Positions 16,218 to 25,317 of a DNA stretch of 64,000 nt are shown in pieces. The notes beneath the pieces were generated by a model. That model was given only the letters and a program-made list of their open reading frames with translations. It had not been told where the DNA came from and made no database searches. Made by a program: the position numbers and the translations under genes. This DNA comes from Chloroflexota bacterium (GTDB taxonomy: Bacteria > Chloroflexota > Anaerolineae > Aggregatilineales > Phototrophicaceae), in contig JAPOWK010000158.1 of assembly GCA_026707665.1 (NCBI GenBank), positions 1 to 64,000 of the forward strand, in the 5' to 3' direction. Each line of letters opens with the position of its first letter. The first letter of the stretch is position 1.

Positions 16218-17135
16218 ATGACCACTCGCATCATCCAACACAGCCCCGTCACCTGGATCGACATCATCCACCCCAGCGCCGCAGACGTCGAATCCCTCCA
16301 CGCCCGCTATCCCTACTTCCACCCGCTCAATCTGGAAGATATCGTCAGCCCCATCGAACGCCCCAAGCTCGACCAGGACGACGACTACCTCTTCCTCGTC
16401 ATGCACTTCCCGCTCTGGGATTCCCGCGACGAGCTCTCCCGCCCCAGCGAAGTCGATTTCTTCCTCGGTCGCGATTATGTCGTCACCGTGCACAGCGGCG
16501 CGCTCAAGCCCCTCGCGGCCGCCTTTGAGCGCTGCCAGACCGACGCCGATGCGCGGGAGGAGCTTCTAGGGCAGGGCGCCAATCACCTCTTCCACGCCCT
16601 CATTGATCAGCTTGTCGATTACGTATTCCCCATCCTCAACAAGGTCGATCGCCGCGTCCACGCCATCGAAGACGCTCTCTTTGAGTCCAACGCCAAGCGC
16701 GTCATTCAGGAGCTCGCTCTGCTGCGCCGCGATATCATCTCGCTCCGCCGCATCATCCGTCAGCAGATACCGATTATCGTGCAGCTCGAAACCTGCGATC
16801 ATCCCATCTTGCACGAGCACATGGAAGAGTACTTCGGGGATATCGCCGACCACCTCTTCAAGCTGCGCGACATCGCCGACGAGAACTTCGAAATCATCAA
16901 CAGCTTCGCCGATACCGCCGACACCCTGGCCGGTTATCGCATCAACGAGGTCATGCGCATCCTCACCGTCATCTCGGTCATCATGCTGCCGCTGACGCTC
17001 GTTTCCAGCATCTACGGCATGAACATCGTGCTCCCCTTCGCCGATGACCCGCACGCCTTTGCCATCACGGCCGGCATCATGATCGTCATCGTCATTCTGA
17101 TGCTCGCCTGGTTTCGCAAGCGCCATTGGCTATGA
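16218..17135 (+). CDS. corA: CorA-family magnesium/divalent cation transporter
   Basis: A 305-residue protein with a large soluble N-terminal domain and two C-terminal transmembrane helices. The signature YGMN lies at residues 266-269, at the end of the first helix. Short intact C-terminus KRHWL. CorA pentamers carry Mg2+ (or Co2+/Ni2+) across the cytoplasmic membrane. The stop overlaps the start of the RNase D gene (ATGA), so the two are translationally coupled. No Mg2+ riboswitch was seen upstream; the gap holds repeats. Confidence 0.92.
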   Translation: MTTRIIQHSPVTWIDIIHPSAADVESLHARYPYFHPLNLEDIVSPIERPKLDQDDDYLFLVMHFPLWDSRDELSRPSEVDFFLGRDYVVTVHSGALKPLAAAFERCQTDADAREELLGQGANHLFHALIDQLVDYVFPILNKVDRRVHAIEDALFESNAKRVIQELALLRRDIISLRRIIRQQIPIIVQLETCDHPILHEHMEEYFGDIADHLFKLRDIADENFEIINSFADTADTLAGYRINEVMRILTVISVIMLPLTLVSSIYGMNIVLPFADDPHAFAITAGIMIVIVILMLAWFRKRHWL

Positions 17136-18271
17136 CGCCCGCCATGCTCCCGCCCGCCGCCTATATTGATCAGGGACGCGCCCTCGGCCAAGCCGTCGAG
17201 CGCCTGTCGCGCGCCGAACGTATCGCCGTCGACACCGAGTCCAACAGCCTGCACGCTTATCGCGGCGTCACCTGCCTCGTCCAGCTCTCGACCGCTAGCG
17301 AAGATCTGCTCGTTGATCCGCTCGCCATCGCCGATGTCAGTTCGCTAGGCGCCGTGCTCGCCGATAGGCGTATCGAAAAAGTCTTCCACGCCGCCGAGTA
17401 CGACTTAATCTGCCTCAAGCGCGACTTCGACTTTGATGTGCGCAACATCTTCGACACCATGGCGGCCGCCCGCGTCTGCGGCATTCAGCGCATCGGCTTG
17501 GGCAATATGCTGGAAGATCTGCTTGGCGTCCGTCACAGCAAGAAGCACCAGAAGTACGATTGGGCGCGGCGCCCCCTGCCCGCGAGTGTTCGCCGCTATG
17601 CCCAGGTCGATACGCATTATCTGCTGGCCTTGCGGGATGCGCTGGGTGAGCGGCTGCGGTCTCTTGGCCGGCTTGAGGAAGCGCGCGAGTACATCGCCGA
17701 TATGATCCGCTTCGAAGTGAAATCGGAGGAATTTGACCCTGAGGGCTTCTGGTCTCTGGCGCGCCCAAACTCGCTTAACCCGCAAGCCACCGCGGTCCTG
17801 CGCGAACTGTATATCTTGCGGGATGAACTGGCCAAGTCCCTCGACCATCCGCCGCAGCGGCTGATCTCCAACAAGGTGCTGCTCCAAGTCGTCAAGCGGC
17901 GCCCGCGCTCGGTCAAACAGCTCTACGATTTCCCTGGTCTGCCCGCCTGGCTGGTCCGCCAGAGCGGCGACGAGATTATCGAAGCGCTGCGGCATGGCCT
18001 GTCCAGCCGGCTGCCAATCAAACGCCCGCTTCAGGAGGCGATCCCACCAGCGATCTCCGAGCGTTATGCCGCGCTCCACAGCTGGCGCCGCGAGACGGCG
18101 AACACACGCGGCGTCGAGTCCGATGTGATCATCAGCCGGGGGGCGCTCTGGGAGATCGCCCGCCGCAATCCGGCGTCGGCTGAAGACTTGCGCGGCATCT
18201 GCGGTCTGGGTACCTGGCGCCGCGCGACATACGGCGCTGAGCTTCTCGCCATTGTCAATGGCTGCGAGTAG
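17132..18271 (+). CDS. rnd: Ribonuclease D-like 3'-5' exoribonuclease with HRDC region
   Basis: A 379-residue protein. The DEDDy exonuclease motifs are visible: AVDTES (Exo I, Asp and Glu), HAAEYDL (Exo II) and YAQVDTHYL (Exo III with Asp and Tyr). An HRDC-like helical region follows (LRDELAKSLDHPPQRLISN). The family trims tRNA and other RNA 3' ends. The ATG at 17132 overlaps the corA stop by 4 nt and is preferred over a TTG two codons earlier. Confidence 0.9.
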   Translation: MTPAMLPPAAYIDQGRALGQAVERLSRAERIAVDTESNSLHAYRGVTCLVQLSTASEDLLVDPLAIADVSSLGAVLADRRIEKVFHAAEYDLICLKRDFDFDVRNIFDTMAAARVCGIQRIGLGNMLEDLLGVRHSKKHQKYDWARRPLPASVRRYAQVDTHYLLALRDALGERLRSLGRLEEAREYIADMIRFEVKSEEFDPEGFWSLARPNSLNPQATAVLRELYILRDELAKSLDHPPQRLISNKVLLQVVKRRPRSVKQLYDFPGLPAWLVRQSGDEIIEALRHGLSSRLPIKRPLQEAIPPAISERYAALHSWRRETANTRGVESDVIISRGALWEIARRNPASAEDLRGICGLGTWRRATYGAELLAIVNGCE

Positions 18272-18276
18272 CGCCC

Positions 18277-18972
18277 ATGCCTCGCCAGGCCCGCCTGCCG
18301 CTCTGGGATGACCAGTCTCGTGAACAGAAAGCGGAAACGCTGCGTGAAATGCTGTTCGATTTGTACCGTTTCCAATTGGGCGGCGCCCTGGCTGAGATTG
18401 TTGCCCAACTCAACGCGCATCAGCCAGCCGATGCCAAAGAAGCGCGCGACATCCAGCGTATCAAGGCGCTGATCGCCGAGCATCCCAATATCTTGAGTAG
18501 GAATTGCGAAATCGGGCATATCACCGCTTCTGCCGTGATTGTCCATAGGGATTCCGGGCGGACGCTTCTCCATTGGCATAAGCGCCTGAATCGCTGGCTG
18601 CAGGTTGGCGGGCATATAGAATATGAAACCGACATCGCCCAGGCGGCCCTGCGCGAGGCGCGCGAAGAAACCGGCTTGCCCGATCTGGCGCATTTTCCTT
18701 TGAATGCCGCGCCCGCGCCGATTGACTATGATGTGCATACCATCCCCGAAGCCGGCGGTTATCCCGCGCATTTGCATCTTGATTTCCGTTACGTGCTGGT
18801 GACGACAGAACCCGCCGCCCTCGCCCCAGCCAGCGGCGAGTCGACGCGCTTCCGCTGGCTGAGCTTTGCCGAGGCGCTGTCCATGGGAGATGCCATCGAC
18901 GGCGCGCTGCGTCGGCTATTGCGAAAAGCCGCAGCGCGATTCGGCTTCGAGTATGAAGGGAATCAGGATTAG
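18277..18972 (+). CDS. Nudix hydrolase
   Basis: A 231-residue protein. An N-terminal helical part of about 80 residues precedes the Nudix fold, whose box reads GGHIEYETDIAQAALREARE then ETG (from residue 111). The metal-binding REAREE (126-131) is intact, but the first Glu of the Gx5E part is displaced by one residue relative to the consensus. The substrate is probably a nucleoside diphosphate derivative but cannot be told from sequence. The gene starts 5 nt after the RNase D stop. Confidence 0.88.
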   Translation: MPRQARLPLWDDQSREQKAETLREMLFDLYRFQLGGALAEIVAQLNAHQPADAKEARDIQRIKALIAEHPNILSRNCEIGHITASAVIVHRDSGRTLLHWHKRLNRWLQVGGHIEYETDIAQAALREAREETGLPDLAHFPLNAAPAPIDYDVHTIPEAGGYPAHLHLDFRYVLVTTEPAALAPASGESTRFRWLSFAEALSMGDAIDGALRRLLRKAAARFGFEYEGNQD

Positions 18973-19023
18973 CGCGCATATTAGACATATTCCACATCCC
19001 GGCGAATTAACACTGTATCGATA

Positions 19024-19051
19024 TTGACAAAATCACCAAAGGGGCTACACT
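19024..19051 (+). promoter_or_regulatory. Sigma70-type promoter for the small RNA candidate
   Basis: TTGACA at 19024-19029 and TACACT at 19046-19051 with a 16-nt spacer. The predicted start, about 19057-19059, coincides with the base of the long hairpin at 19059-19135. Confidence 0.65.
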
Positions 19052-19057
19052 TAGAGC

Positions 19058-19140
19058 CAAGAAGCGAACGCTATGGATCGATTCCACCTGCGCCAGTCCT
19101 TAAGGATGCGTCTGGAATCTAGCGAGGCGCTTCTTTTTTT
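19058..19140 (+). ncRNA. Candidate structured small RNA, about 83 nt
   Basis: Nested exact complementarity: AAGAAGCG (19059-19066) with CGCTTCTT (19128-19135), CGCTA (19069-19073) with TAGCG (19120-19124), and GATTCCA (19080-19086) with TGGAATC (19113-19119). The apex carries the palindrome TCCTTAAGGA. A run of T to 19140 follows, so the outer stem can itself terminate transcription. The promoter puts +1 at the foot of the stem. No coding frame fits inside. It lies in the 250-bp gap between the Nudix and uracil-DNA glycosylase genes. Alternatives: a leader attenuator for the glycosylase gene or a hairpin-type mobile repeat. Confidence 0.6.
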
Positions 19141-19225
19141 GTCCCTCGCGCGGCCGATTCTTTTCGCTGATGCCGAGCGGCTGTGCTAAACTACGGGCAA
19201 CGACCCAGCCGAAAGCAGTTAACCG

Positions 19226-19858
19226 ATGTCGACCGACCGCAGCGAGCAACTCCGCGCTATCAGAGACGCCGTCGTCAATCTCAAGCAGTCGCCACTTTAC
19301 GAGTATCGAAGGAACAACAGATATTTCCCGGTGATCGGGCAGGGCGATCATAATGCCGATATCATGTTCATTGGCGAGGCGCCGGGCAAGAACGAAGCGG
19401 AAACGGGCCGTCCTTTCTGCGGGGCATCCGGGCGCGTCCTGGATGAGCTCCTCGCGTTGATCGATCTCAGGCGCGAAGATGTCTACGTCACTAACATCCT
19501 GAAGGATCGGCCGCCGAACAACCGCGACCCGCTCAAAAACGAAATTGAGCTGTATACGCCCTTCCTTGAGCGACAGATCGAAATCATTCAGCCGAAAGTC
19601 ATCGCTACCCTCGGCCGCTTTGCGATGGAGTTCATATTGCGTCGCTTCGGCGCCTACCAAGCGAATCAGAAAATCAGCCAATTGCATGGCACGATCATCA
19701 AGGTGCGAACCGGTTACGGCCGAGCATCTGTCGTGCCGCTCTTTCATCCAGCCGCCGCGCTTTACAACGCTAACCAACGCGAAACGATGGTGGAGGATTT
19801 TCAAGTTCTGAAGCAGTTTGACGCCCCGGCGCAACCCGGTCCAATGCGGTTGCTCTAG
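19226..19858 (+). CDS. Uracil-DNA glycosylase superfamily protein lacking iron-sulfur cysteines
   Basis: A 210-residue protein with motif 1 FIGEAPGKNEAETGRPFCGA and motif 2 PLFHPAAALYN of the family 4/5 uracil-DNA glycosylases, which remove uracil from DNA. Family 4 members hold a [4Fe-4S] cluster through four cysteines. This protein has a single cysteine, within motif 1, and the N-terminal CxxC region reads QSPLYEYRRN. It therefore lacks the cluster. It may be a distinct branch or a non-classical member. Confidence 0.8.
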   Translation: MSTDRSEQLRAIRDAVVNLKQSPLYEYRRNNRYFPVIGQGDHNADIMFIGEAPGKNEAETGRPFCGASGRVLDELLALIDLRREDVYVTNILKDRPPNNRDPLKNEIELYTPFLERQIEIIQPKVIATLGRFAMEFILRRFGAYQANQKISQLHGTIIKVRTGYGRASVVPLFHPAAALYNANQRETMVEDFQVLKQFDAPAQPGPMRLL

Positions 19859-19884
19859 GGCGGAAAGGCAGGAGGCGTTTCGCC

Positions 19885-20454
19885 ATGGTCTTGGAAAAAC
19901 AGTTCATCAGCGCGGAAGCATACTTTGAGATTGCGGGTTTACCGGAATACGAAGATCGCCGTATCGAACTTGTTGAAGGAGTTGTCGTTGAAATGTCTAA
20001 GCCAGGCGGCAAACATGGACAAATTGCAATGAGGCTCAGTGTCCGTATCGGCAGTTACGTTGAGGCGAATAATCTGGGGATCGCCACCACTGGCGATACG
20101 GGATTCGTCGTGGAGCGCAGCGACATTGGACGAGACACTGTCCGCGGATTGGATATCGCCTTCATGAAAAAGGGACGCGTTCCCGATGAACTTCCCGATT
20201 CATTGTTATATTTGGCCCCTGACTTGGCTGTCGAGGTCATATCGCCAAGCAACAAGGCGAGCGACATCGAAAAGAAAATCCAACAGTTGCTCAATGCTGG
20301 CACTTCGGTGATCTGGATCGTATATCCTGATTTGCGTACCGTCACCATTCACACCGCTGACGGGGCCACTACGCTTTTCGAAACCGACACTTTGACAGGC
20401 GGCGACGTTCTGCCGGGCTTTGAATTGCGCGTTGGCGATATCTTTCCCCCTTAA
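19885..20454 (+). CDS. Uma2 family (DUF820) putative endonuclease
   Basis: A 189-residue protein starting 26 nt after the glycosylase gene, with AGGAGG upstream. It has the Uma2 pattern: FELVEG-like start (RRIELVEGVVVEMS), GLDIAF, LAVEVISPSNK (the PD-(D/E)xK-like core), KKIQQLLNAGTSVIWIVYP and a closing LPGFELRVGDIF. These proteins are often found in many copies in Chloroflexota and cyanobacteria; their role is not settled, with a restriction-like nuclease fold predicted. Confidence 0.85.
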   Translation: MVLEKQFISAEAYFEIAGLPEYEDRRIELVEGVVVEMSKPGGKHGQIAMRLSVRIGSYVEANNLGIATTGDTGFVVERSDIGRDTVRGLDIAFMKKGRVPDELPDSLLYLAPDLAVEVISPSNKASDIEKKIQQLLNAGTSVIWIVYPDLRTVTIHTADGATTLFETDTLTGGDVLPGFELRVGDIFPP

Positions 20455-20496
20455 TTGGAGCGCCGCTTCGGCGCCGTTCAAGCGCTTGAATCCGAT

Positions 20497-21171
20497 ATGG
20501 ACGAAGTTGATTCCCTCGTTCAGATCCTGTGGGATTACCTGCTGGTCGGCCATTCGCTGCGCCAAGCCGACTGCATCTTCGTGCTTTGCAGTCACGATAT
20601 TCGCGTGGCCGACTACGCCATTGACCTTTATCAATTGGGCTACGCGCCAGTGCTTCTATTCTCGGGCGGTGTGGTTCAGCAAGACGAGGCGCTGGGAGTC
20701 TTTTGGGATATGACGGAAGCGGACATCTTCGCGCGACGCGCCAGCGCGCGTGGAATCGTGCCCGACCAAATCTTGATCGAGAATCGCTCCGCCAATACCG
20801 GCGAAAACTTCCGCTTTACGCAGCGCTTGCTTGCAGAGCGCGGATTGGACTTCCAGTCCTTCATTCTGGTGCAGAAACCCTACATGGAGCGGCGCGTTTT
20901 CGCCACCGCGCAAACGCACTGGCGTGACAAAGAGGCAGTCGTGACATCGCCGCCGATCAGTTGCGCCGACTATCTGCGCGGCCAGCTCCCGCGCGATGCC
21001 GTGATTCAGCATATCGTTGGCGATTTTCAGCGCGTCAAAGTCTACGGCGAGAACGGATATCAAGCTCCGCAAGCGATACCGGCAGATGTATGGAAGGCGT
21101 TTGAGCGGCTGGTCGCCCTGGGCTACGACGAGCGGCTGATCAAACGAACGGTATCTAGACGCTCAGATTGA
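20497..21171 (+). CDS. YdcF-like DUF218 protein
   Basis: A 224-residue protein with the DUF218 core: DCIFVLCSHDIRVADYAIDL, PVLLFSGG, ILIENRSANTGENFRFT and FILVQKPYMERR. No signal peptide or membrane helix, so it is cytosolic, unlike the second DUF218 protein at 47217. The ATG at 20497 was preferred to a TTG at 20455 because the intervening codons are not conserved-looking. Its end overlaps the tail of the convergent gene at 21155 by 17 nt. YdcF-type proteins bind nucleotide-like ligands; the function is unclear. Confidence 0.82.
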   Translation: MDEVDSLVQILWDYLLVGHSLRQADCIFVLCSHDIRVADYAIDLYQLGYAPVLLFSGGVVQQDEALGVFWDMTEADIFARRASARGIVPDQILIENRSANTGENFRFTQRLLAERGLDFQSFILVQKPYMERRVFATAQTHWRDKEAVVTSPPISCADYLRGQLPRDAVIQHIVGDFQRVKVYGENGYQAPQAIPADVWKAFERLVALGYDERLIKRTVSRRSD

Positions 21172-21913
21172 GATCCAGCAGTATCGCGGCGTGGTCGCTC
21201 AATTCACCGGAATCCAAATTCTCTCCCCAGTCGTACTCGCACGATGTGACACGCGCCTGTAGATCGGCATTGACAAATGCTTGATCGAGTCTGTATCCGT
21301 TTCCATAGGGCGAATACCACGTTGGCGAATCGGCATCAGGATGAAAGACACGAAACATGTCGTGCCACCCAATGTCTTCCAGGGGTTTCATGACTGACTT
21401 ATGGTATTCGACTGAGTTTTCGGTCTCTTCGTCGAGGCCGGTTACTCCGGTATTCATGTCACCTATGAATACTCCTGGACCGAGCTGCCACTTCCTAGCA
21501 ACATTTAGAAGAGCCTCATAGTATTCCAGCCTGCCAAGATGGATGCTCCAAGGCGCGTGCACAACACCGACGTGCATGCGACGCGCTGCATCCACATTGG
21601 CGAGCAGCCAGTACAAGTCACCATAGGGCACTTCTGGAATCGATTGCGCCACGTGATTCAACTTGAAGCGGCTCGCTAAGAAGACGGCGTTCCAACTGGG
21701 CTCGTCTTCATTGACTGCCGATAGCTGATGTTCGTAGCCGGCATCGGCCAGGCGCTGCGCGATCGTTTGGCTGGGCGCGGTCCCGCGAAACTCGGCGAGC
21801 GCGACGAGGTCCGGATTCCAATCGAGAATCTGCGCGACGATTCCTTCTGCGCGGCTGCCGCCGCCGTGCTGGATGTTCCAGAATACAATTCGACAAGGCC
21901 GGTCATTTGACAT
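21155..21913 (-). CDS. Endonuclease/exonuclease/phosphatase (EEP) family hydrolase
   Basis: A 252-residue protein with the EEP catalytic set: FWNIQH (Asn), LAEFRG (Glu), VVHAPW (His), FIGDMNT (Asp and Asn) and the terminal LSDHAAI (Asp-His). No signal peptide, so the substrate is intracellular: nucleic acid or a phosphorylated small molecule. The start at 21913 is preceded by GAGGTGA, which includes the stop codon of the M20 gene. It forms a two-gene unit with that gene. Confidence 0.85.
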   Translation of the reverse strand: MSNDRPCRIVFWNIQHGGGSRAEGIVAQILDWNPDLVALAEFRGTAPSQTIAQRLADAGYEHQLSAVNEDEPSWNAVFLASRFKLNHVAQSIPEVPYGDLYWLLANVDAARRMHVGVVHAPWSIHLGRLEYYEALLNVARKWQLGPGVFIGDMNTGVTGLDEETENSVEYHKSVMKPLEDIGWHDMFRVFHPDADSPTWYSPYGNGYRLDQAFVNADLQARVTSCEYDWGENLDSGELSDHAAILLDLNLSV

Positions 21914-21915
21914 GT

Positions 21916-23337
21916 TCACCTCAACGGATGCGCGTGACTCGGCGCCGGCACATCGTCGGGAATCGGACAGTGGTAGGGATTTCTTTCAATTACGGCGCGA
22001 AACTCAGCTTGCGCCCGCTCCAGAATCTCCGGCGACAGTATTAGCTCGGCGGCTGCCAGCGCCATCACCTTAGCCGCGTACATCATGCCCTTATGCCCGA
22101 TGGACGTTCGCCCGGTCGCGACGACGCCCCAGGAATGCGCCGCCGCCCGGCTGGCCCAGGTCGCCGTTTGCAGCATGCTGCAAGGCGCATACCAGCTCAT
22201 ATCGCCCATATCCGACGAGCCTGGCGAGACTAGGTCTTTGTCGCGGCTGGGAAAGACATCTCCGATCAGCGCTCGCTCTGCCGTCTGCGGGTCGACGCCG
22301 TAGCGCGTGATAAGCGTTTTCACATTGGCGTCTCCGAAGCGCTGGTTGATGGCGGCGGCGTAGGCTTGCTCTTCCGCGGTGAATTCGATACCGCCCAACT
22401 CGCGCATGACTTCGTATTGCAGGTCAGCCAATACCTCGTTGGACAAGACGCGCGTCGAGCCGGATTTGTAGACGATTTCGACCTGGGTGTCGGTCATCAT
22501 CGCCGCGCCCTTCGCGACACGGATGACGCGCTGGCTGACGTCTTCCAGCGTATCCGGCTCGATGGCGCGCACATAATAATAGCTTTCGGCGTAATCCGGC
22601 ACCACGTTCGGCGCCAGGCCCCCGCTCAAAATGGCGTAGTGCAGGCGCACGTCATCGGTGACGTGTTCGCGCAGATAATTGACCCCGATATTCATCAGTT
22701 CCAGCGCATCCAGAGCCGAGCGACCTGAATGGGGATCAGCCGCGGCGTGGGCGGTCCTGCCGTGGAAGCGGAAATAATAGCGATTGACGCTGAGGAGGCT
22801 GCCCTTCATTGCCGAGTTGATATACCAGGGATGCCAATTGAAGGTGGCGTCCAGATCATCAAAGGCGCCCGATCGCCCCATAAAAACTTTGCCGCTGCCG
22901 CCTTCTTCCGCCGGGCAGCCATAGTAGCGGACGGTGCCGGCACGTCCCGAGCTTCGCAGCCATTCCTTGAGGGCGACTGCTGCCGCCAGGCATCCGGCGC
23001 CCAAGAGATTGTGGCCGCAGCCGTGCCCCGGCGCTCCCGCGGAGATGGGGTCGGGCGTGTTCTGATCCTTTTGCGACAAGCCGGGCAAGGCATCGTATTC
23101 GCCGGCGAAGGCGATTACGGGCTTTCCCGAGCCCCACTCGGCGGCGAAAGCGGTGCTCAGCCCGCCGATATCCCAGGTGACGCGGAACCCTTGCGCCGCC
23201 AGATAGTCCGCCTGCAGCTTCGAGGCCTTAAACTCCAGAAATTGTAATTCCGGGTTATCCCAGATTTCGTCTGACATTCTCGTGAAGCGCCGCTCATGCT
23301 CGTCGAGCCAATCGGCTATGTCCTGCTTCGTGCGCAT
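21916..23337 (-). CDS. M20 family amidohydrolase (AbgB-like)
   Basis: A 473-residue protein with the M20 metal motifs FAGEYDALPG (Asp), GHGCGHNLLG (His), PAEEGGSGK (Glu-Glu) and a dimerisation domain (GRTAHAAADPHSG). The pattern matches the p-aminobenzoyl-glutamate hydrolase/AbgB branch of amidases that act on small amide substrates. The start at 23337 follows GGAGG; a GTG at 23364 would add nine residues. No signal peptide. Confidence 0.9.
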   Translation of the reverse strand: MRTKQDIADWLDEHERRFTRMSDEIWDNPELQFLEFKASKLQADYLAAQGFRVTWDIGGLSTAFAAEWGSGKPVIAFAGEYDALPGLSQKDQNTPDPISAGAPGHGCGHNLLGAGCLAAAVALKEWLRSSGRAGTVRYYGCPAEEGGSGKVFMGRSGAFDDLDATFNWHPWYINSAMKGSLLSVNRYYFRFHGRTAHAAADPHSGRSALDALELMNIGVNYLREHVTDDVRLHYAILSGGLAPNVVPDYAESYYYVRAIEPDTLEDVSQRVIRVAKGAAMMTDTQVEIVYKSGSTRVLSNEVLADLQYEVMRELGGIEFTAEEQAYAAAINQRFGDANVKTLITRYGVDPQTAERALIGDVFPSRDKDLVSPGSSDMGDMSWYAPCSMLQTATWASRAAAHSWGVVATGRTSIGHKGMMYAAKVMALAAAELILSPEILERAQAEFRAVIERNPYHCPIPDDVPAPSHAHPLR

Positions 23338-23452
23338 ATTGCCTCCCACCCTGGCATGAATCACTTTGCCAGATGTTAACCTCTACGGCAAAAACAGACT
23401 ATGCTCGTTCACGACGCCAATTGCTGGCGATGATGCCGGAGAAGGCGCGAGG

Positions 23453-24388
23453 CTATACGCTGACGGTGGCGATCACCTGCTGATTTGGTTCTCTACTGTT
23501 GTCGGCGGGCAGCAGCTCGGCCGAGGTTTCCGCCAACGCCAGCGTCAAAGTGCGGAATCCCAGCCGGTGCCCCATATCGCGTATCGCCACCAGCAGCTGC
23601 GTGCTCAGGTGCCTGGGCGACCAACAATACACATCGGCGCTGCGTTCGTTGTATAGCTGCTGATGGAAGCAGACGAGCGCTTCATGCCCCGACGCGTTGA
23701 TGTAATGACGATGTTTGCCACGTTTGATAATCTGGGGGATGCTGCGCCAGTGTTCGATCCACTCGCTCTCCCAGAGGGCGCGCGGGCTGGTCCAGCGCCC
23801 AACCGCCAGCGCCCAGTCGTCGATTTGGCTCGCTTCCGTCTTGGCATATTCCTGGCTCTTGTAAAAGCTCTGGCCGATTTGCGCATTGATGGAATAGCGC
23901 GTCAGACGAAAGGCTTCGCTGGCGCCGAAGTACCTGCGATAATAGGTCGCCAAATCCTTGTCGTAGTCCGGATGCGCGACCGAAAGCCGCCCCGCTGCCC
24001 GAGCCTTGCTCAGAATCGTATCGGCCAGCGTATGATGGTCTTCATCGGAACAGCGCTCGTCCACCAATAATTCAGCCAAGTGCAGATGCGATCCCATCGG
24101 CGTCAATTCGCGATTGAGAAATGCTTCGGCATAAGCGACTATCTGCCCGCCATCGACCATCACGAAAGCCAGACCATTGCCGCTGAGCACATGGCTGAGC
24201 CAGATAGAGCCGGTCTCCAAAGACATCCAAGCGCCGCCATGCAGCCAGCGCTCGTAAATCGTCAGCTCCTCGTAAGGCAAATCTTCGACTTGACCCTGCT
24301 CGTTCAGCCGCTGCCAAACGGGTACGCGCCCGCTGAAAAGCGCTACGATTTGCCGCGTGTCATCGAGTGTCGCCTGGCGTACCAACAT
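23453..24388 (-). CDS. GNAT-like acetyltransferase, two-domain
   Basis: A 311-residue protein beginning MLVRQATLDDTRQIVALFSG, a typical GNAT N-terminus. GLAFVMVDGGQIVAYAEAFL is the central strand region and LHLAELLVDERCSDED follows. A second, diverged half ends at QQVIATVSV. The substrate is unknown. The start at 24388 lacks a clear Shine-Dalgarno; a TATACTATACT stretch about 40 nt upstream may be the -10 box. It is divergent from coaX. Confidence 0.7.
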   Translation of the reverse strand: MLVRQATLDDTRQIVALFSGRVPVWQRLNEQGQVEDLPYEELTIYERWLHGGAWMSLETGSIWLSHVLSGNGLAFVMVDGGQIVAYAEAFLNRELTPMGSHLHLAELLVDERCSDEDHHTLADTILSKARAAGRLSVAHPDYDKDLATYYRRYFGASEAFRLTRYSINAQIGQSFYKSQEYAKTEASQIDDWALAVGRWTSPRALWESEWIEHWRSIPQIIKRGKHRHYINASGHEALVCFHQQLYNERSADVYCWSPRHLSTQLLVAIRDMGHRLGFRTLTLALAETSAELLPADNSREPNQQVIATVSV

Positions 24389-24543
24389 GAGTGATATTCT
24401 GGCGGCCTGCTTGCGTCCGCTCGCTGCCGATTCTAGTATAGTATAGCGCAGAGCGCGTTTTGACATGGGAGGCTGCCGCCGCAACCTGCGCTGGACTCTC
24501 CGGCAGCCGCATGGCGCTACAATTCCAAATCAGGGAGACTGGC

Positions 24544-25317
24544 ATGTTGCTGGCTCTAGACATTGGCAATACAAATATCCACCTGGGCTTGTGGGATGGC
24601 GCCAACTGGCAGCTTTCCTGGCGCGCGCGCACCGTCGCCGAGAAGATGATGGACGAATACGCCATACTGATTCGCAACTTTCTGGATACGGCCGGGGTCA
24701 AGCCTGATGAAATCGCCGCCCTTTGCATGAGCAGCGTCGTGCCTTCGCTGACGCCGACTTTTCAGGAGTTGGCGCGCCGCTATTTGAGCCTGGAGCCGCT
24801 GACTGTCAACAGTGAAACGGAACTAGGCATCGCCATCGCGATTGACATGCCGGAGCAGGCCGGCGCCGATCGACTCTGCAATTCAGTCGCCCTGTCTCAG
24901 CTCTTCGGCGCGCCCGCCGTCTGCATCGACTTTGGCACCTCGACCAACTTTGATGTCTTGTCCGCGGACAATGCCTACATCGGCGGCGTCATAGCGCCGG
25001 GCATTCTTCTGGCGCACGATGCTTTGGTCAGCCGCGCCGCCCGACTGCACAAAGTTGACCTGCTGCCGCCGCCGCAGCCTATAGGACGGAACACGGCGCA
25101 AGCCATGCAGTCGGGCATTTTCTGGGGTTATGTCGGCATGATCGAGTCGCTGTTACATCGCATCCTGTCGCAGCTTGATGAGCCAGAGACGAGAGTTGTC
25201 ACAACAGGCGGTCTGGCGCCGCTGTTCAACGCCCATATCGACTTGATGGACGAGTTCGCGCCCGAACTCACGTTGGATGGCTTGCGGCTGATTTACGAGC
25301 TGAATCGCGGGAAATGA
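24544..25317 (+). CDS. coaX: Type III pantothenate kinase
   Basis: A 257-residue ASKHA-fold kinase carrying out the first step of coenzyme A synthesis. The visible motifs are the phosphate loop LALDIGNTNIHLG at the start, PEQAGADRLCN, the second phosphate loop VCIDFGTSTNFD, GGVIAPG and the adenosine motif VVTTGGLAPL. Type III enzymes need a monovalent cation and are not inhibited by CoA. The ATG at 24544 follows GGGAG. Full length. Confidence 0.95.
   Translation: MLLALDIGNTNIHLGLWDGANWQLSWRARTVAEKMMDEYAILIRNFLDTAGVKPDEIAALCMSSVVPSLTPTFQELARRYLSLEPLTVNSETELGIAIAIDMPEQAGADRLCNSVALSQLFGAPAVCIDFGTSTNFDVLSADNAYIGGVIAPGILLAHDALVSRAARLHKVDLLPPPQPIGRNTAQAMQSGIFWGYVGMIESLLHRILSQLDEPETRVVTTGGLAPLFNAHIDLMDEFAPELTLDGLRLIYELNRGK

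Noticed and set aside
16002..16493. A 163-codon acidic minus-strand frame
   Set aside because: It is mostly the complement of corA and the repeat-rich gap, and its composition is that of an antisense shadow.
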